Source: Candidatus Nomurabacteria bacterium
GTDB taxonomy: Bacteria; Patescibacteriota; Minisyncoccia; Phycocordibacterales; UBA9973
Reading direction: 5' to 3'
Length of the DNA stretch: 42,371 nt
NCBI GenBank assembly: GCA_016186435.1
Contig: JACPLQ010000012.1
Coordinates: 1 to 42,371 of the forward strand
The notes under the pieces were generated by a model. The model was not told the origin of the DNA. It worked only from the letters and a program-made list of their open reading frames with translations, and searched no databases. Positions 28,092-35,552 of this stretch are shown here, in pieces. The position numbers were made by a program, and so were the translations under genes. How positions within the stretch are numbered: the first letter of the stretch is position 1; every line of letters starts with the position of its first letter.

Positions 28092-28673
28092 ATGTCAATA
28101 TTGGATTATGAAAGTCAAAGAATGCTTGACGTCGTGGATGAAAACGATCAGGTTATTGATGTTGTATCTCGCATCAAGGTTCATCAGGCGGGCTTATTGC
28201 ATCGTGAAGTTCATGTGTGGATGTTTGAAAATGACGGCAACTTAATTTTTCAAAAAAGAGGCCTAAACCGAGCTCTGGCCGGCCTGCTTGATGCCACGGT
28301 CGGCGGACATATGGACAGCGGTGAAAGTTATGCGGACGCGGTGTTACGAGAAACGCGGGAGGAAACTAATCTCGAAATACCTATTGCGGATCTTGAGCTT
28401 TTAAAAATTATACGGTATTCGGATGTATCAGAAAATCCTTGGGATGTAAAGAATAATTTCTTCAGAGCCATATACATTTACAAAAAAACTATGGATTGCG
28501 ATAAAATTCGCAAGGAGCCGAGCGTGCCCGGCATGGGTTTTCAAAAAATCTCACTCGAATCCCTGGATAATATTGGAGATAATGAAAAGCCCATGTTCAT
28601 CCCTCATGTCTTAAAACTTGAGGTGCCCTTCGTTCTAACATATTTAAAAACTCATGACGTGGTCAATAATTGA
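28092..28673 (+). CDS. Nudix hydrolase
   Basis: The 193-residue protein has the Nudix box GHMDSGESYADAVLRETREE with TNLEI after it (about residues 70-94), matching G-x5-E-x7-R-E-x2-E-E. The N-terminus DVVDENDQVIDVVSR and LHREVHVWMF resembles the YfcD/isopentenyl-diphosphate isomerase-like branch of the superfamily, whose members hydrolyse nucleotide-type diphosphates or act on prenyl diphosphates; the exact substrate is unknown. I chose the ATG at 28092, just downstream of the ribozyme; the longer frame starting at 28038 would translate through the ribozyme. The 3' end overlaps the kinase ORF at 28654 by 20 nt. Confidence 0.88.
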   Translation: MSILDYESQRMLDVVDENDQVIDVVSRIKVHQAGLLHREVHVWMFENDGNLIFQKRGLNRALAGLLDATVGGHMDSGESYADAVLRETREETNLEIPIADLELLKIIRYSDVSENPWDVKNNFFRAIYIYKKTMDCDKIRKEPSVPGMGFQKISLESLDNIGDNEKPMFIPHVLKLEVPFVLTYLKTHDVVNN

Positions 28674-29814
28674 AAAGTTAAAAATGATCAATCAGATCGC
28701 CCTCAAGATTATGGCAGAGGGCGACAACATATCCATAATAAAAATAGCTACAGAAGAAGTAGTAAAATTTTTTGAAGCTGATTTTGGTTTTGGATGGGGA
28801 AAATTCAAAGTAAATGACGAATACAAGATAGTGTATAAAAGCTTGAATATGAACTTCCACCCAAATTTTCCTCTTCAAAAAAATCAGTCATCCATATACA
28901 AGGACATTAAAAGTTATATAACTATACCAATTCATTATTTTGATCATTCATATGGAAGTATTGTGCTGTGTTACAAAAAAAAGCGAGATTTCAGTGAAGA
29001 AATACTTGCCTTGGTTGAAACTGCGGGAAATATAGTGGCTCAGTCTATTACCATAAATTGGCTGCTGGAAAACGAGCAAAAAGCCTTGACTTTAGCAGAA
29101 AAACAAAAAGCCACCGAAATATTGCTTTATCAGGAAAAATTAAAAAATGAATTTATTGCAAATGCCACTCATGAGCTCCGAACTCCGCTCGCTATTATGA
29201 AAGGGAACATAGGTCTGGCTAAGCAGGGCAAAGCTAAAAGCCTGCAATCTATAAATAATATTATAGATGATATAGATGAAGAAACAGATCATCTTTCAGC
29301 TATCATTTCAGACTTAGCTCTCCTGACATCGAACTCAAAACAGCCGGACGGGATTCCAAAAGAAAAAATAAATCTGAAATCCCTTGTCCGAGACGTTATC
29401 GAAAGATGCAAGTCTCTTGCCCATAAGAAAAATATATCAATAATTGCGAAAAATATACCAAATATTAATGTTTTTGGGAATAAATCGTATTTGGAAAAAA
29501 TGCTTCTCAACCTTGTAAAAAATTCAGTTATGTATGGAAATAAAAATGGCCTCACAGAAATAAGTATTAATAAGTCGAAAAAGTTCATTACTATAACCGT
29601 TGCAGATAATGGGGTAGGCATATCAAAAGATGATTTAGCGCATGTGTTTGACAGGTTCTATAGGGGAGACAAATCTCATAGCACGAGCGGCACGGGCCTG
29701 GGGCTAGCTATTGTAAAGTGGATAGCGGAAGCTCACGGAGGAAGCGTAAATGTAAAAAGTGCTCTACATAAAGGCGCTACTTTCAGTGTTTATTTGCCAA
29801 TAAAAGCAAAATAA
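28654..29814 (+). CDS. Sensor histidine kinase with a GAF-like input domain
   Basis: The 386-residue soluble kinase has an N-terminal GAF-like domain (about residues 8-145; no membrane helix is seen), a short coiled coil, a HisKA domain with the phospho-acceptor His in NATHELRTPLAIMKG (about 169-183), and a HATPase domain with N-box LVKNSVMYGNKNG (about 287), G1 DNGVGI (about 319) and G2 GTGLGLAI (about 347). It probably phosphorylates the regulator at 26383. The start overlaps the Nudix gene by 20 nt; an internal ATG at 28684 is an alternative. A cytoplasmic signal is implied. Confidence 0.9.
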   Translation: MTWSIIEKLKMINQIALKIMAEGDNISIIKIATEEVVKFFEADFGFGWGKFKVNDEYKIVYKSLNMNFHPNFPLQKNQSSIYKDIKSYITIPIHYFDHSYGSIVLCYKKKRDFSEEILALVETAGNIVAQSITINWLLENEQKALTLAEKQKATEILLYQEKLKNEFIANATHELRTPLAIMKGNIGLAKQGKAKSLQSINNIIDDIDEETDHLSAIISDLALLTSNSKQPDGIPKEKINLKSLVRDVIERCKSLAHKKNISIIAKNIPNINVFGNKSYLEKMLLNLVKNSVMYGNKNGLTEISINKSKKFITITVADNGVGISKDDLAHVFDRFYRGDKSHSTSGTGLGLAIVKWIAEAHGGSVNVKSALHKGATFSVYLPIKAK

Positions 29815-29897
29815 CCTTTATTTAGTAGTATTAAAATTACATTAAAGTTGTAAACAAGTTATAAACAGGTTTTCCCATATTTTGCCGTTATATACGG

Positions 29898-29925
29898 TTG
29901 CCCCGTATTTTTTTACCTGTATAAT
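29898..29925 (+). promoter_or_regulatory. Promoter of the sigma factor gene
   Basis: TTGCCC (29898-29903) and TATAAT (29920-29925) are separated by 16 nt, with a small hairpin CCGT-TATAT-ACGG just upstream (about 29885-29897). The ATG at 29968 is 42 nt downstream, so this gene has a leader of about 35 nt. Confidence 0.6.
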
Positions 29926-29967
29926 ATTAAAATTAGATTAATATCTGAATATTAAGTAAAAAACAAA

Positions 29968-30534
29968 ATGACAATTCAGCAGGAAATAAAACTAAAAATG
30001 TTACTGACGACAGCTCATAATGATTACGCAAAAGAGCTCAAAGCCCGCGCGTTTTATAAAGTCAACGACCGCTCGCTTTCTGAAGACCTGGTCCAGAAAA
30101 CTTTTATGAAAACATGGAACTATCTTGCAAGAGGCGGAAGAATAGAAACGATGAAAGCATTTCTTTATCATATCTTAAATAATGTAATCATAGACGAATA
30201 TAGAAAACATAAAGCGGCGTCGCTTGACGCGATATTGGAAAAAGGGTACGAACCCAGTGTTGATTATTTGTCGTCCATAACTAATCTGATGGATGGGAAA
30301 ATAGCCGTGCTTTTGGTTGAACGTCTTCCGGAAAAGTATAAAAAAGTAATGAAAATGCGCTATATAGAGGACTTAACCCTGGAAGAAATTTCAAAACTTA
30401 CCGGCCAATCTAAAAATACGATTGCTGTGCAGATACACCGCGGACTTGAAACGCTTAAAACTCTATATAAATTTAACGAAGAAAACCGAGAAGCCAGAGA
30501 AGAAAATAGGGGAGTGAGTTTTGGTATGGCTTAA
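29968..30534 (+). CDS. ECF-type RNA polymerase sigma factor
   Basis: The 188-residue protein has sigma region 2 (about residues 14-75, with DRSLSEDLVQKTFMKTWNYL) and region 4 (about 112-165, with LPEKYKKVMKMRYIEDLTLE and EISKLTGQSKNTIAVQIHRG, a helix-turn-helix). Regions 1 and 3 are missing, as in group 4 (ECF) factors. It lies 153 nt after the histidine kinase on the same strand. No anti-sigma gene is adjacent. A basic/acidic tail follows region 4. Confidence 0.88.
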   Translation: MTIQQEIKLKMLLTTAHNDYAKELKARAFYKVNDRSLSEDLVQKTFMKTWNYLARGGRIETMKAFLYHILNNVIIDEYRKHKAASLDAILEKGYEPSVDYLSSITNLMDGKIAVLLVERLPEKYKKVMKMRYIEDLTLEEISKLTGQSKNTIAVQIHRGLETLKTLYKFNEENREAREENRGVSFGMA

Positions 30535-30570
30535 AAAAAATAAAAATATAGAGCTAAATTTATCCCGAAG

Positions 30571-30924
30571 TTAATCTTTCATCACTATTAAATGCATATG
30601 AAAATGCGAGGGAATAGTTTTCATTTTATTTGTAGCTTCGGCCATAATATCGTACTCTCGCTCTATATATCCGACTTTTATTTCGTCGTATTCTTTTTTT
30701 TCTTCATCGCTTAATTCTTCATAAACCACATGTCTTTTTGGCACAGCCATATGCTGTATTTTAGCTATATAATCCCAAGGAAATATATTATCAACTATTT
30801 TCCAATACGTAAATTCTTTTACAAGAGGCGCTTTTTCACAAATGTCGCAAATGCGATCCATATGCCCGTCTTTCCTGTATTCTTTATATTTTTGTTCCAT
30901 TTCTGGAGTTCTAAGTCTTGCCAT
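30571..30924 (-). CDS. HIT-family (histidine triad) protein
   Basis: The 117-residue protein ends with SHFHMHLIVMKD, the histidine-triad strand (H-x-H-x-H) that forms the active site of nucleotide hydrolases and AMP-transferases. CDICEKAPLV (about residues 26-35) may bind zinc, and HMAVPKRHV (about 59-67) fits the family's PKRH strand. The protein probably hydrolyses adenylated or dinucleoside substrates. Its start codon lies at the end of an inverted-repeat element that is also found in front of rodA. Confidence 0.85.
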   Translation of the reverse strand: MARLRTPEMEQKYKEYRKDGHMDRICDICEKAPLVKEFTYWKIVDNIFPWDYIAKIQHMAVPKRHVVYEELSDEEKKEYDEIKVGYIEREYDIMAEATNKMKTIPSHFHMHLIVMKD

Positions 30925-30998
30925 CCCAGTACTAAAATTTTATTAATAATCTTTATCGTTATATCCCGCAGTCAAAAATTTAGTACGGGACAGGTATT
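30919..30998 (-). repeat. Inverted-repeat element upstream of the HIT gene, copy 2
   Basis: On the - strand it reads ACCTGTCCCGTACTAAATTT, then a centre that differs from copy 1, then AAAATTTTAGTACTGGGATG with the ATG being the HIT start codon (at 30924). The outer 25 or so bases at each end are the same as at 3433-3513 before rodA. Confidence 0.75.
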
Positions 30999-31017
30999 TT
31001 TATTATAGCAAACTTTG

Positions 31018-31091
31018 TGGCTGCGGGTCAGGGACTCGAACCCCAATACCATCCTCCAGAGGGATGTGTCCTACCATTAGACGAACCCGCA
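31018..31091 (-). tRNA. tRNA-Gln(CTG)
   Basis: On the - strand: acceptor TGCGGGT/ACCCGCA with the weak U1-A72 pair typical of tRNA-Gln, D-arm TCTAATGGTAGGA, anticodon stem CATCC/GGATG with loop CTCTGGA (CTG), T-arm TTGGGG/TCCCTG-type with loop TTCGAGT, discriminator G and encoded CCA (31020-31018). Gln-tRNA in such organisms may be made through Glu and GatCAB, whose C and A subunits are encoded at 10042-11641. Confidence 0.94.
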
Positions 31092-31144
31092 ATTGGCTTT
31101 GTTTACAATAGTACAAAAGGCGTTTTTAATCAAATTTAGTTACT

Positions 31145-31167
31145 GGCGAGGACAGTCCTAGCTAGCG
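31145..31167. repeat. GGACAGTCC palindrome, second copy
   Basis: GGCGAGGACAGTCCTAGCTAG shares the core of the prfB-mazE palindrome. It lies just before the promoter of the gene at 31211. Confidence 0.65.
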
Positions 31168-31195
31168 CATGGTAATCTGCCCCAAAGTTTTGTGC

Positions 31196-31201
31196 TATAA
31201 T
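31196..31201 (+). promoter_or_regulatory. -10 box TATAAT, near-leaderless, for the secreted-protein gene
   Basis: TGC-TATAAT (31193-31201) ends 9 nt before the ATG at 31211. There is no Shine-Dalgarno sequence between. Confidence 0.5.
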
Positions 31202-31210
31202 GCCATAATA

Positions 31211-32407
31211 ATGAAGAAGGCCCTAAAGGTTTTTGCCGGAGTTTTTGCGGGAATATTATTTCTCGCGGTTTTTTTGTTATTTTTCTTTCCGAGTTTATTT
31301 GGCGGGGTGGTGAGTTATTCAAAAAGCGGCGAAATATTAAATAAAATGATTCCAGAAGAAAAAATCCCCAAAAAAGCATTAGTAGTTGAGCCATTAAACA
31401 AAGAGGCTTACGATAAGAAATTAGAAGAACTTGCCAACAATCCAGTGTCAACCACCCCGCCTTCGGCACCCCTCCTTAATGAAGCCCGCCTGCCGGACGG
31501 GCAGGGAGGGGAAGGGGGTGGTGATTCTCCTACTCCAAAGCCTAAACCTACACTCTGGCCGGTAAAAACGGTTTATCCGAACGCTGGAGCGATTCTGCCG
31601 TTTAACCGTATCGTCGCTTATTATGGAAATTTATATTCTACGAAAATGGGAGTGCTCGGGCAATATCCTGAAACGGAAATGATTTCAAGACTAAAAGCAG
31701 AAGTGAAAAAATGGGAGCTTGCCGATCCGTCTACACCCGTCATTCCAGCTTTGCATTATATTGCAGTCGTTGCGCAGGGAAATGCCGGGGACGATGGCAA
31801 GTACAGAGCGCGTATGCCAGGGTCCGAAATTGAAAAAGTTCTGGCGATGGCAGACAAGATACCTGCCCGAAATGCTGCGCATAACGCTGCAGGCGGGAAC
31901 GCAATAGTGTTTTTGGATATACAAGTAGGCTTTTCTACGGTGCAGACTGAAATTCCGCTCTTGGAAAAATATCTAAAACTCCCCAATGTGCATCTCGCCA
32001 TTGATCCGGAATTTTCCATGAAGTCTGGAATACGGCCGGGGAAAATTGTGGGTACCTATGATGCCAGCGATATAAACTTTGTCGCCGAATATCTTGCCAA
32101 ACTGGTGAAAGAAAATAATCTTACGCCCAAAATACTCATCGTTCACAGATACACGCAAAAAATGGTTACTAATTATAAGCAAATAAAACCGCTGCCCGAA
32201 GTGCAGATTGTAATGCACATGGACGGCTGGGGCGGACAGGCGAAAAAAATCGGCACTTATCGGAACTTTATATATCCAGAGCCAGTGCAGTTCACCGGTT
32301 TCAAGCTCTTTTATAAAAATGATGTTTTTGATGCCGGCACCTCTCTCATGACCCCGGAAACTCTTTTAAAATTAAACCCCAGACCGATATACATACAGTA
32401 TCAATAG
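31211..32407 (+). CDS. Membrane-anchored secreted protein of unknown function
   Basis: The 398-residue protein has an N-terminal membrane helix (residues 6-30), a Pro/Gly-rich linker (about 80-120) and a folded domain (about 130-398) with FNRIVAYYGNLYSTKMGVLG, HYIAVVAQG, VHLAIDPEFS and QIVMHMDGWGG segments. The order of beta strands ending in acidic residues looks like a TIM-barrel glycosidase-type fold, but I cannot name a family. Two repeats are read in frame: a CACCCC/GGGGTGGT palindrome in the linker (31451-31527, giving STTPPSAPLLNEARLPDGQ) and the PARNAAHNAAGG element (31862-31898) inside the folded domain. The upstream 14 codons of the longer frame are unlikely because the -10 box lies there. 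Confidence 0.6.
   Translation: MKKALKVFAGVFAGILFLAVFLLFFFPSLFGGVVSYSKSGEILNKMIPEEKIPKKALVVEPLNKEAYDKKLEELANNPVSTTPPSAPLLNEARLPDGQGGEGGGDSPTPKPKPTLWPVKTVYPNAGAILPFNRIVAYYGNLYSTKMGVLGQYPETEMISRLKAEVKKWELADPSTPVIPALHYIAVVAQGNAGDDGKYRARMPGSEIEKVLAMADKIPARNAAHNAAGGNAIVFLDIQVGFSTVQTEIPLLEKYLKLPNVHLAIDPEFSMKSGIRPGKIVGTYDASDINFVAEYLAKLVKENNLTPKILIVHRYTQKMVTNYKQIKPLPEVQIVMHMDGWGGQAKKIGTYRNFIYPEPVQFTGFKLFYKNDVFDAGTSLMTPETLLKLNPRPIYIQYQ
31451..31527. repeat. CACCCCGCCTTYGGCACCCC palindromic repeat, in-frame copy
   Basis: It starts ACCACCCCGCCTTCGGCACC, contains an inner CCCGCC-TGCC-GGACGGG hairpin (31484-31506) and ends GGGGAAGGGGGTGGT. The left arm matches 9959-9980 between htpX and gatC; the right arm matches the copy inside the S74 fragment at about 13850-13907. 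Confidence 0.75.
31862..31898. repeat. CCTGCCCG...CGGGA palindrome coding PARNAAHNAAGG
   Basis: Second copy of the 37-nt element in pyrG (24644-24680), with four substitutions and the same reading frame. Confidence 0.88.
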
Positions 32408-32416
32408 GAAATCTGA

Positions 32417-32422
32417 TATAAT
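32417..32422 (+). promoter_or_regulatory. -10 box TATAAT, leaderless, for dgkA
   Basis: TGA-TATAAT (32414-32422) ends 8 nt before the ATG at 32431. Confidence 0.5.
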
Positions 32423-32430
32423 ACAAGCAC

Positions 32431-32817
32431 ATGAAAGGGATAGAAAATAAGGAAAAACAGGCGTGGAGAGATGTTAAATACAGCCAGAAATTTTTAAATG
32501 CATTTCGGGGCATATACATTGTTTTTAAAACTACGCGGCATGTTTTTATTCATCTTTTTTCGGCGATGGCTGTCGCAGCTTTAGGATTTTATTTTCATGT
32601 TTCCAGTATTGAATGGATAGCGCTCGTTTTTGCCGTAGGTTTTGTATTTGTCTCTGAATCATTCAACACTGCGATAGAAATAGATATAGATCTCACGTCG
32701 CCGGAATATCATCCGTACGCCAGAGACACCAAGGATACAGCTGCCGCGGCAGTTTTGCTCTCTGTGTTTACTGCTGTGATTATAGGGCTCATTATTTTTC
32801 TTCCAAAAGTTTTTTAG
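32431..32817 (+). CDS. dgkA: Diacylglycerol kinase / undecaprenol kinase family (DgkA)
   Basis: The 128-residue protein has three membrane helices and the DgkA active-site motif SESFNTAIEIDIDL (about residues 75-88) followed by YARDTKDTAAAAVLL (about 96-110). In Gram-positive-type bacteria this family phosphorylates undecaprenol rather than diacylglycerol. With the PAP2 phosphatase at 5572 and RodA this fits recycling of the carrier lipid for peptidoglycan. The true substrate is inferred. Confidence 0.9.
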   Translation: MKGIENKEKQAWRDVKYSQKFLNAFRGIYIVFKTTRHVFIHLFSAMAVAALGFYFHVSSIEWIALVFAVGFVFVSESFNTAIEIDIDLTSPEYHPYARDTKDTAAAAVLLSVFTAVIIGLIIFLPKVF

Positions 32818-32843
32818 CCTTGCTTTAGATTTTATAAATTTGA

Positions 32844-32849
32844 TATAAT
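32844..32849 (+). promoter_or_regulatory. -10 box TATAAT, leaderless, for the thioredoxin-like gene
   Basis: TGA-TATAAT (32841-32849) ends 6 nt before the ATG at 32856; there is no ribosome-binding site. Confidence 0.55.
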
Positions 32850-32855
32850 TGGGCA

Positions 32856-33248
32856 ATGGATAAAAATGTAAAAATTTTTATTGGAGTGGTTGCAGTATTA
32901 GTAATAGCCATAGCTGTTGCTGCTGTTGCTCGAAAAGGAGGAGGAATTTCGGATGGTCCAGGCAAATACGACGAATTTGCTGCATGTCTCAAAGATAAAG
33001 GCGCCGTGTTTTACGGAGCTTTTTGGTGCCCTCATTGCCAGACCCAAAAGAAACTCTTCGGTTCTTCTCAAAAATTGCTTCCGTATGTAGAATGTTCTAC
33101 AGCTGATGGACGGGGACAGACGCAGGGGTGCATAGAAAAAGAAGTGAAAAGTTATCCGACTTGGGAATTTGCCGACGGTTCAAGACTTAGCGGAGAGATA
33201 CCGCTTGCGCAATTGGCAGAAAAGACTTCATGCGCGCTGCCGCAATAA
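32856..33248 (+). CDS. Membrane-anchored thioredoxin-like protein (CPHC active site)
   Basis: The 130-residue protein has an N-terminal membrane helix (about residues 6-25) and a thioredoxin-like domain with AVFYGAFWCPHCQTQKKLFG (about 50-69) carrying a C-P-H-C redox pair, as in DsbA. SYPTWEFADG (about 102-111) holds the cis-Pro loop. Two further Cys (VECS and QGCIEKE) and one near the C-terminus may form structural bonds; the domain resembles the soluble thioredoxin part of VKOR fusion proteins. It lies 6 nt upstream of the DsbB-like gene, which suggests that the two form a disulfide-introducing pair outside the cell membrane. Confidence 0.85.
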   Translation: MDKNVKIFIGVVAVLVIAIAVAAVARKGGGISDGPGKYDEFAACLKDKGAVFYGAFWCPHCQTQKKLFGSSQKLLPYVECSTADGRGQTQGCIEKEVKSYPTWEFADGSRLSGEIPLAQLAEKTSCALPQ

Positions 33249-33254
33249 AAATTT

Positions 33255-33809
33255 ATGAATCAGGAATCTATTCACTACTTGAACTTATTTCTCGGGGTGG
33301 GAACGATAGCGTTGCAGTTTTTTTCCGTCTTGGCGCTGCTAGTGCTTTTTTTTAGGCCAAAAGGAAACAATAAAAATTTCTATCTGGATTTCATAAATAA
33401 GCATTTTTTGGTATTGGGTTTCTTGATTACCCTATTTTCTTCAGTATTTCCGCTGGTCTATTCTGAAATAATCAATTTTCTTCCGTGCTATTTATGCTGG
33501 TGGCAGAGAGTTTTTATGTTCCCGTTATTTTTGATGTTTGGTGTCGCGTTGTGGGACAAGGACAGAAAAGTAATACGTTATGCGCTGCCGCTTCTCTGCG
33601 CGGGATTTCTGGTATCTGCATATCAGAATTTCTTTTACTACTTTGGCGAAACTTCCAATCTCCCCTGTGATGCCTCCGGCGTGTCCTGCTATCAGCGCTT
33701 AGTTTCAGAATTCGGCGGATATATATCTATACCGATGATGGCGCTCACAGCATTTTTCGGACTTTTAACTTTGCTCGCAGTGGCCCATTTTTATAAAAAA
33801 GAAAATTAG
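33255..33809 (+). CDS. Disulfide bond formation protein, DsbB/BdbC family
   Basis: The 184-residue membrane protein has at least four hydrophobic helices and the DsbB motif LPCYLCWWQR (about residues 75-84, the first Cys pair) with a second Cys pair in NLPCDASGVSCYQ (about 135-147). It should pass electrons from the thioredoxin-like partner (32856) to quinone. The 6-nt spacing implies an operon. Its likely clients include Cys-rich exported proteins such as that at 2652. Confidence 0.9.
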   Translation: MNQESIHYLNLFLGVGTIALQFFSVLALLVLFFRPKGNNKNFYLDFINKHFLVLGFLITLFSSVFPLVYSEIINFLPCYLCWWQRVFMFPLFLMFGVALWDKDRKVIRYALPLLCAGFLVSAYQNFFYYFGETSNLPCDASGVSCYQRLVSEFGGYISIPMMALTAFFGLLTLLAVAHFYKKEN

Positions 33810-33854
33810 TAAACATTATTAGTTAACAAAATTTACCGCCAAGGGCGGTCAGGT

Positions 33855-33944
33855 ATGGGAAAAGGAAATAATGCATATAGAAAAGACGTAAAGAAGCCAA
33901 AAAAGGCCCGCCTTGACTCGGCGAGGCAGGCAAATAAGAAATAA
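33855..33944 (+). CDS. Small basic protein, MGKGNN family
   Basis: The 29-residue product begins MGKGNNAYRKDVKKPKKA, closely resembling a family of very small basic bacterial proteins (MGKGNNxQxKExKKPK) of unknown function. Its last third (RLDSARQA) is encoded by a CCCGCC...GGCAGG palindrome (33906-33931), so the repeat has replaced or extended the natural end. It was too short for automatic ORF calling. A TGG-TAAAAT box for guaA follows at 33947-33955. Confidence 0.6.
   Translation: MGKGNNAYRKDVKKPKKARLDSARQANKK
33906..33931. repeat. GCCCGCCTTGACTCGG palindromic repeat (same family as the riboswitch insert)
   Basis: GCCCGCCTTGACTCG is followed by GCGAGGCAGGC; the arms GCCCGCCT and AGGCAGGC pair imperfectly. 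The reverse complement of this element, with a 4-nt addition, is inserted in the cobalamin riboswitch at 42245-42274. Confidence 0.8.
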
Positions 33945-33949
33945 TATGG

Positions 33950-33955
33950 TAAAAT
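33950..33955 (+). promoter_or_regulatory. -10 box TAAAAT, leaderless, for guaA
   Basis: TGG-TAAAAT (33947-33955) ends 6 nt before the guaA ATG at 33962. Confidence 0.5.
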
Positions 33956-33961
33956 CTGAAA

Positions 33962-35521
33962 ATGGCAGATAAGAATGTTCAGATTTTAATTATTGATCTT
34001 GGCTCTCAGTATATGGAAATAATCAGGCGCAGCCTGCGGTATTTGGGTTTTCACTCTATCATACTTCCGTCGGGTGTTGGACACCCGAATTCTTTATTGC
34101 AATGGATAAAAGCAAATAATCCGAAGGGAATTATTCTCTCTGGCGGCAATGCGAGCGTGTACGATGCAAATATGCCAAAAATTCCAAAAGAAGTTCTTGA
34201 TTTAGGTGTTCCAATTTTAGGTATATGTCTTGGCATGCAGTGGCTCGCATATGTCAATGATAAAGATTCTATTCAGGCAGTCAAAGAAGGCAAATCCTAC
34301 GGACCGGTAGAAATATCTTTAGACGACAGTATGCTCTTTAAAGATCTTCCTAAAAAAATTAACGCATGGTCTAGCCATGGAGATTCCGTAAAAAAAGCCC
34401 CTTCTGGATTCAAAGTTGTAGCAACTTCTAAAGAGGGAACGGTGATAGAAGCGATGGAATGTGCAGAAAAAAAACTTTGGGCGGTGCAATTTCATCCCGA
34501 AGTAGAAGAAACACAGGATGAAAATATTATTTTAAACAACTTCGTGGGAAATATTTGCGGTTGCAATCAGGATTATGACAAAAAAGATGTTATAAATGAA
34601 ATTCGTGAAAATACTAAAAAAATACTAGGCAACGGAACGACAATAATAGGTGTTTCTGGCGGGGTAGATTCTACAACACTCGCGGCGATACTTGCTCCAG
34701 CTTTGGGTGCTAAATTAAAAGCTTTTTTTATAGATACAGGCGGAATGCGCAAAGATGAAGTAAAAAGAGTAAAAGAAATTGCAAAAAAAGCAGGAATTAA
34801 TTTAGAAATAATAAGCAAATATAAAAATAAATTTATAGAAGATATAGGCAAGACAATAGATGCTGAAGAAAAAAGGAGAGCTTTTCGCAAAGTTTACGGC
34901 GAAGTTTTCAAAGAGATCGCAAAAAAATACGGCGCGACCCATATGTTGCAGGGGACGCTTGCTACAGATCTTATAGAATCCGGAAGCGCAGGTAATTCTG
35001 CCCTTATAAAAACTCATCACAATGTAGATCTTGGTTTAAGTCAATGGGGGCTCACAGAAATAATGCCGCTATCTGATTATTTTAAATTTGAAGTGCGGGA
35101 GCTTGCCCGCGAGTTCGGCCTTGATGAATTACTGACAAATAGGCAGCCATTTCCCGGCCCGGGATTGTATTTGCGGATAGTCGGCACGCCTGTTACCGAA
35201 GAACTTCTAGAAATTGTCCGCGAAGCCGACCATGAAGTGACTGAAATTCTAAAAAAACACAATGTATATAACAAAATTTCGCAGGCTATCGTCGCGCTTC
35301 TCGGCGTGAATACTGTCGGTGTAAAAGGGGACGGGCGAGTATATGGACATTCTCTGGTGGTGCGCACCGTAGAGACGACAGATTTTATGACCGTCAAAGG
35401 TTTTTATTTAAGTAAAGAAATTTGCGAGGAAATAGTTAGTGCTCTCATCAAGCACTCCAAGATCGTGCGCGTCTTTTTCGATTGGACATCCAAGCCTCCG
35501 GCAACGACAGAATTTGAATAA
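33962..35521 (+). CDS. guaA: GMP synthase (glutamine-hydrolysing)
   Basis: The 519-residue enzyme converts XMP to GMP. The N-terminal glutaminase has the nucleophile elbow LGICLGMQWLAY (Cys about residue 87) and VQFHPEVEET (about 175); the ATP pyrophosphatase domain has the PP-loop GVSGGVDSTTL (about 231-241); the C-terminal dimerisation domain includes NRQPFPGPGLYLRI (about 389-402) and a normal C-terminus TTEFE. Early in the protein (about residues 36-43) SGVGHPNS is encoded by a GGGTGTTGGACACC palindrome (34070-34088) and probably extends a surface loop of the glutaminase. Confidence 0.96.
   Translation: MADKNVQILIIDLGSQYMEIIRRSLRYLGFHSIILPSGVGHPNSLLQWIKANNPKGIILSGGNASVYDANMPKIPKEVLDLGVPILGICLGMQWLAYVNDKDSIQAVKEGKSYGPVEISLDDSMLFKDLPKKINAWSSHGDSVKKAPSGFKVVATSKEGTVIEAMECAEKKLWAVQFHPEVEETQDENIILNNFVGNICGCNQDYDKKDVINEIRENTKKILGNGTTIIGVSGGVDSTTLAAILAPALGAKLKAFFIDTGGMRKDEVKRVKEIAKKAGINLEIISKYKNKFIEDIGKTIDAEEKRRAFRKVYGEVFKEIAKKYGATHMLQGTLATDLIESGSAGNSALIKTHHNVDLGLSQWGLTEIMPLSDYFKFEVRELAREFGLDELLTNRQPFPGPGLYLRIVGTPVTEELLEIVREADHEVTEILKKHNVYNKISQAIVALLGVNTVGVKGDGRVYGHSLVVRTVETTDFMTVKGFYLSKEICEEIVSALIKHSKIVRVFFDWTSKPPATTEFE
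34070..34088. repeat. GGGTGTTGGACACC palindrome inside guaA
   Basis: TCGGGTGT and ACACCCGA pair around TGG. It is read as SGVGHP, a different frame from the gatA copy (RVLDTR). Confidence 0.8.
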
Positions 35522-35552
35522 TTCCTTAACCTATCATATATGATATATTAAT

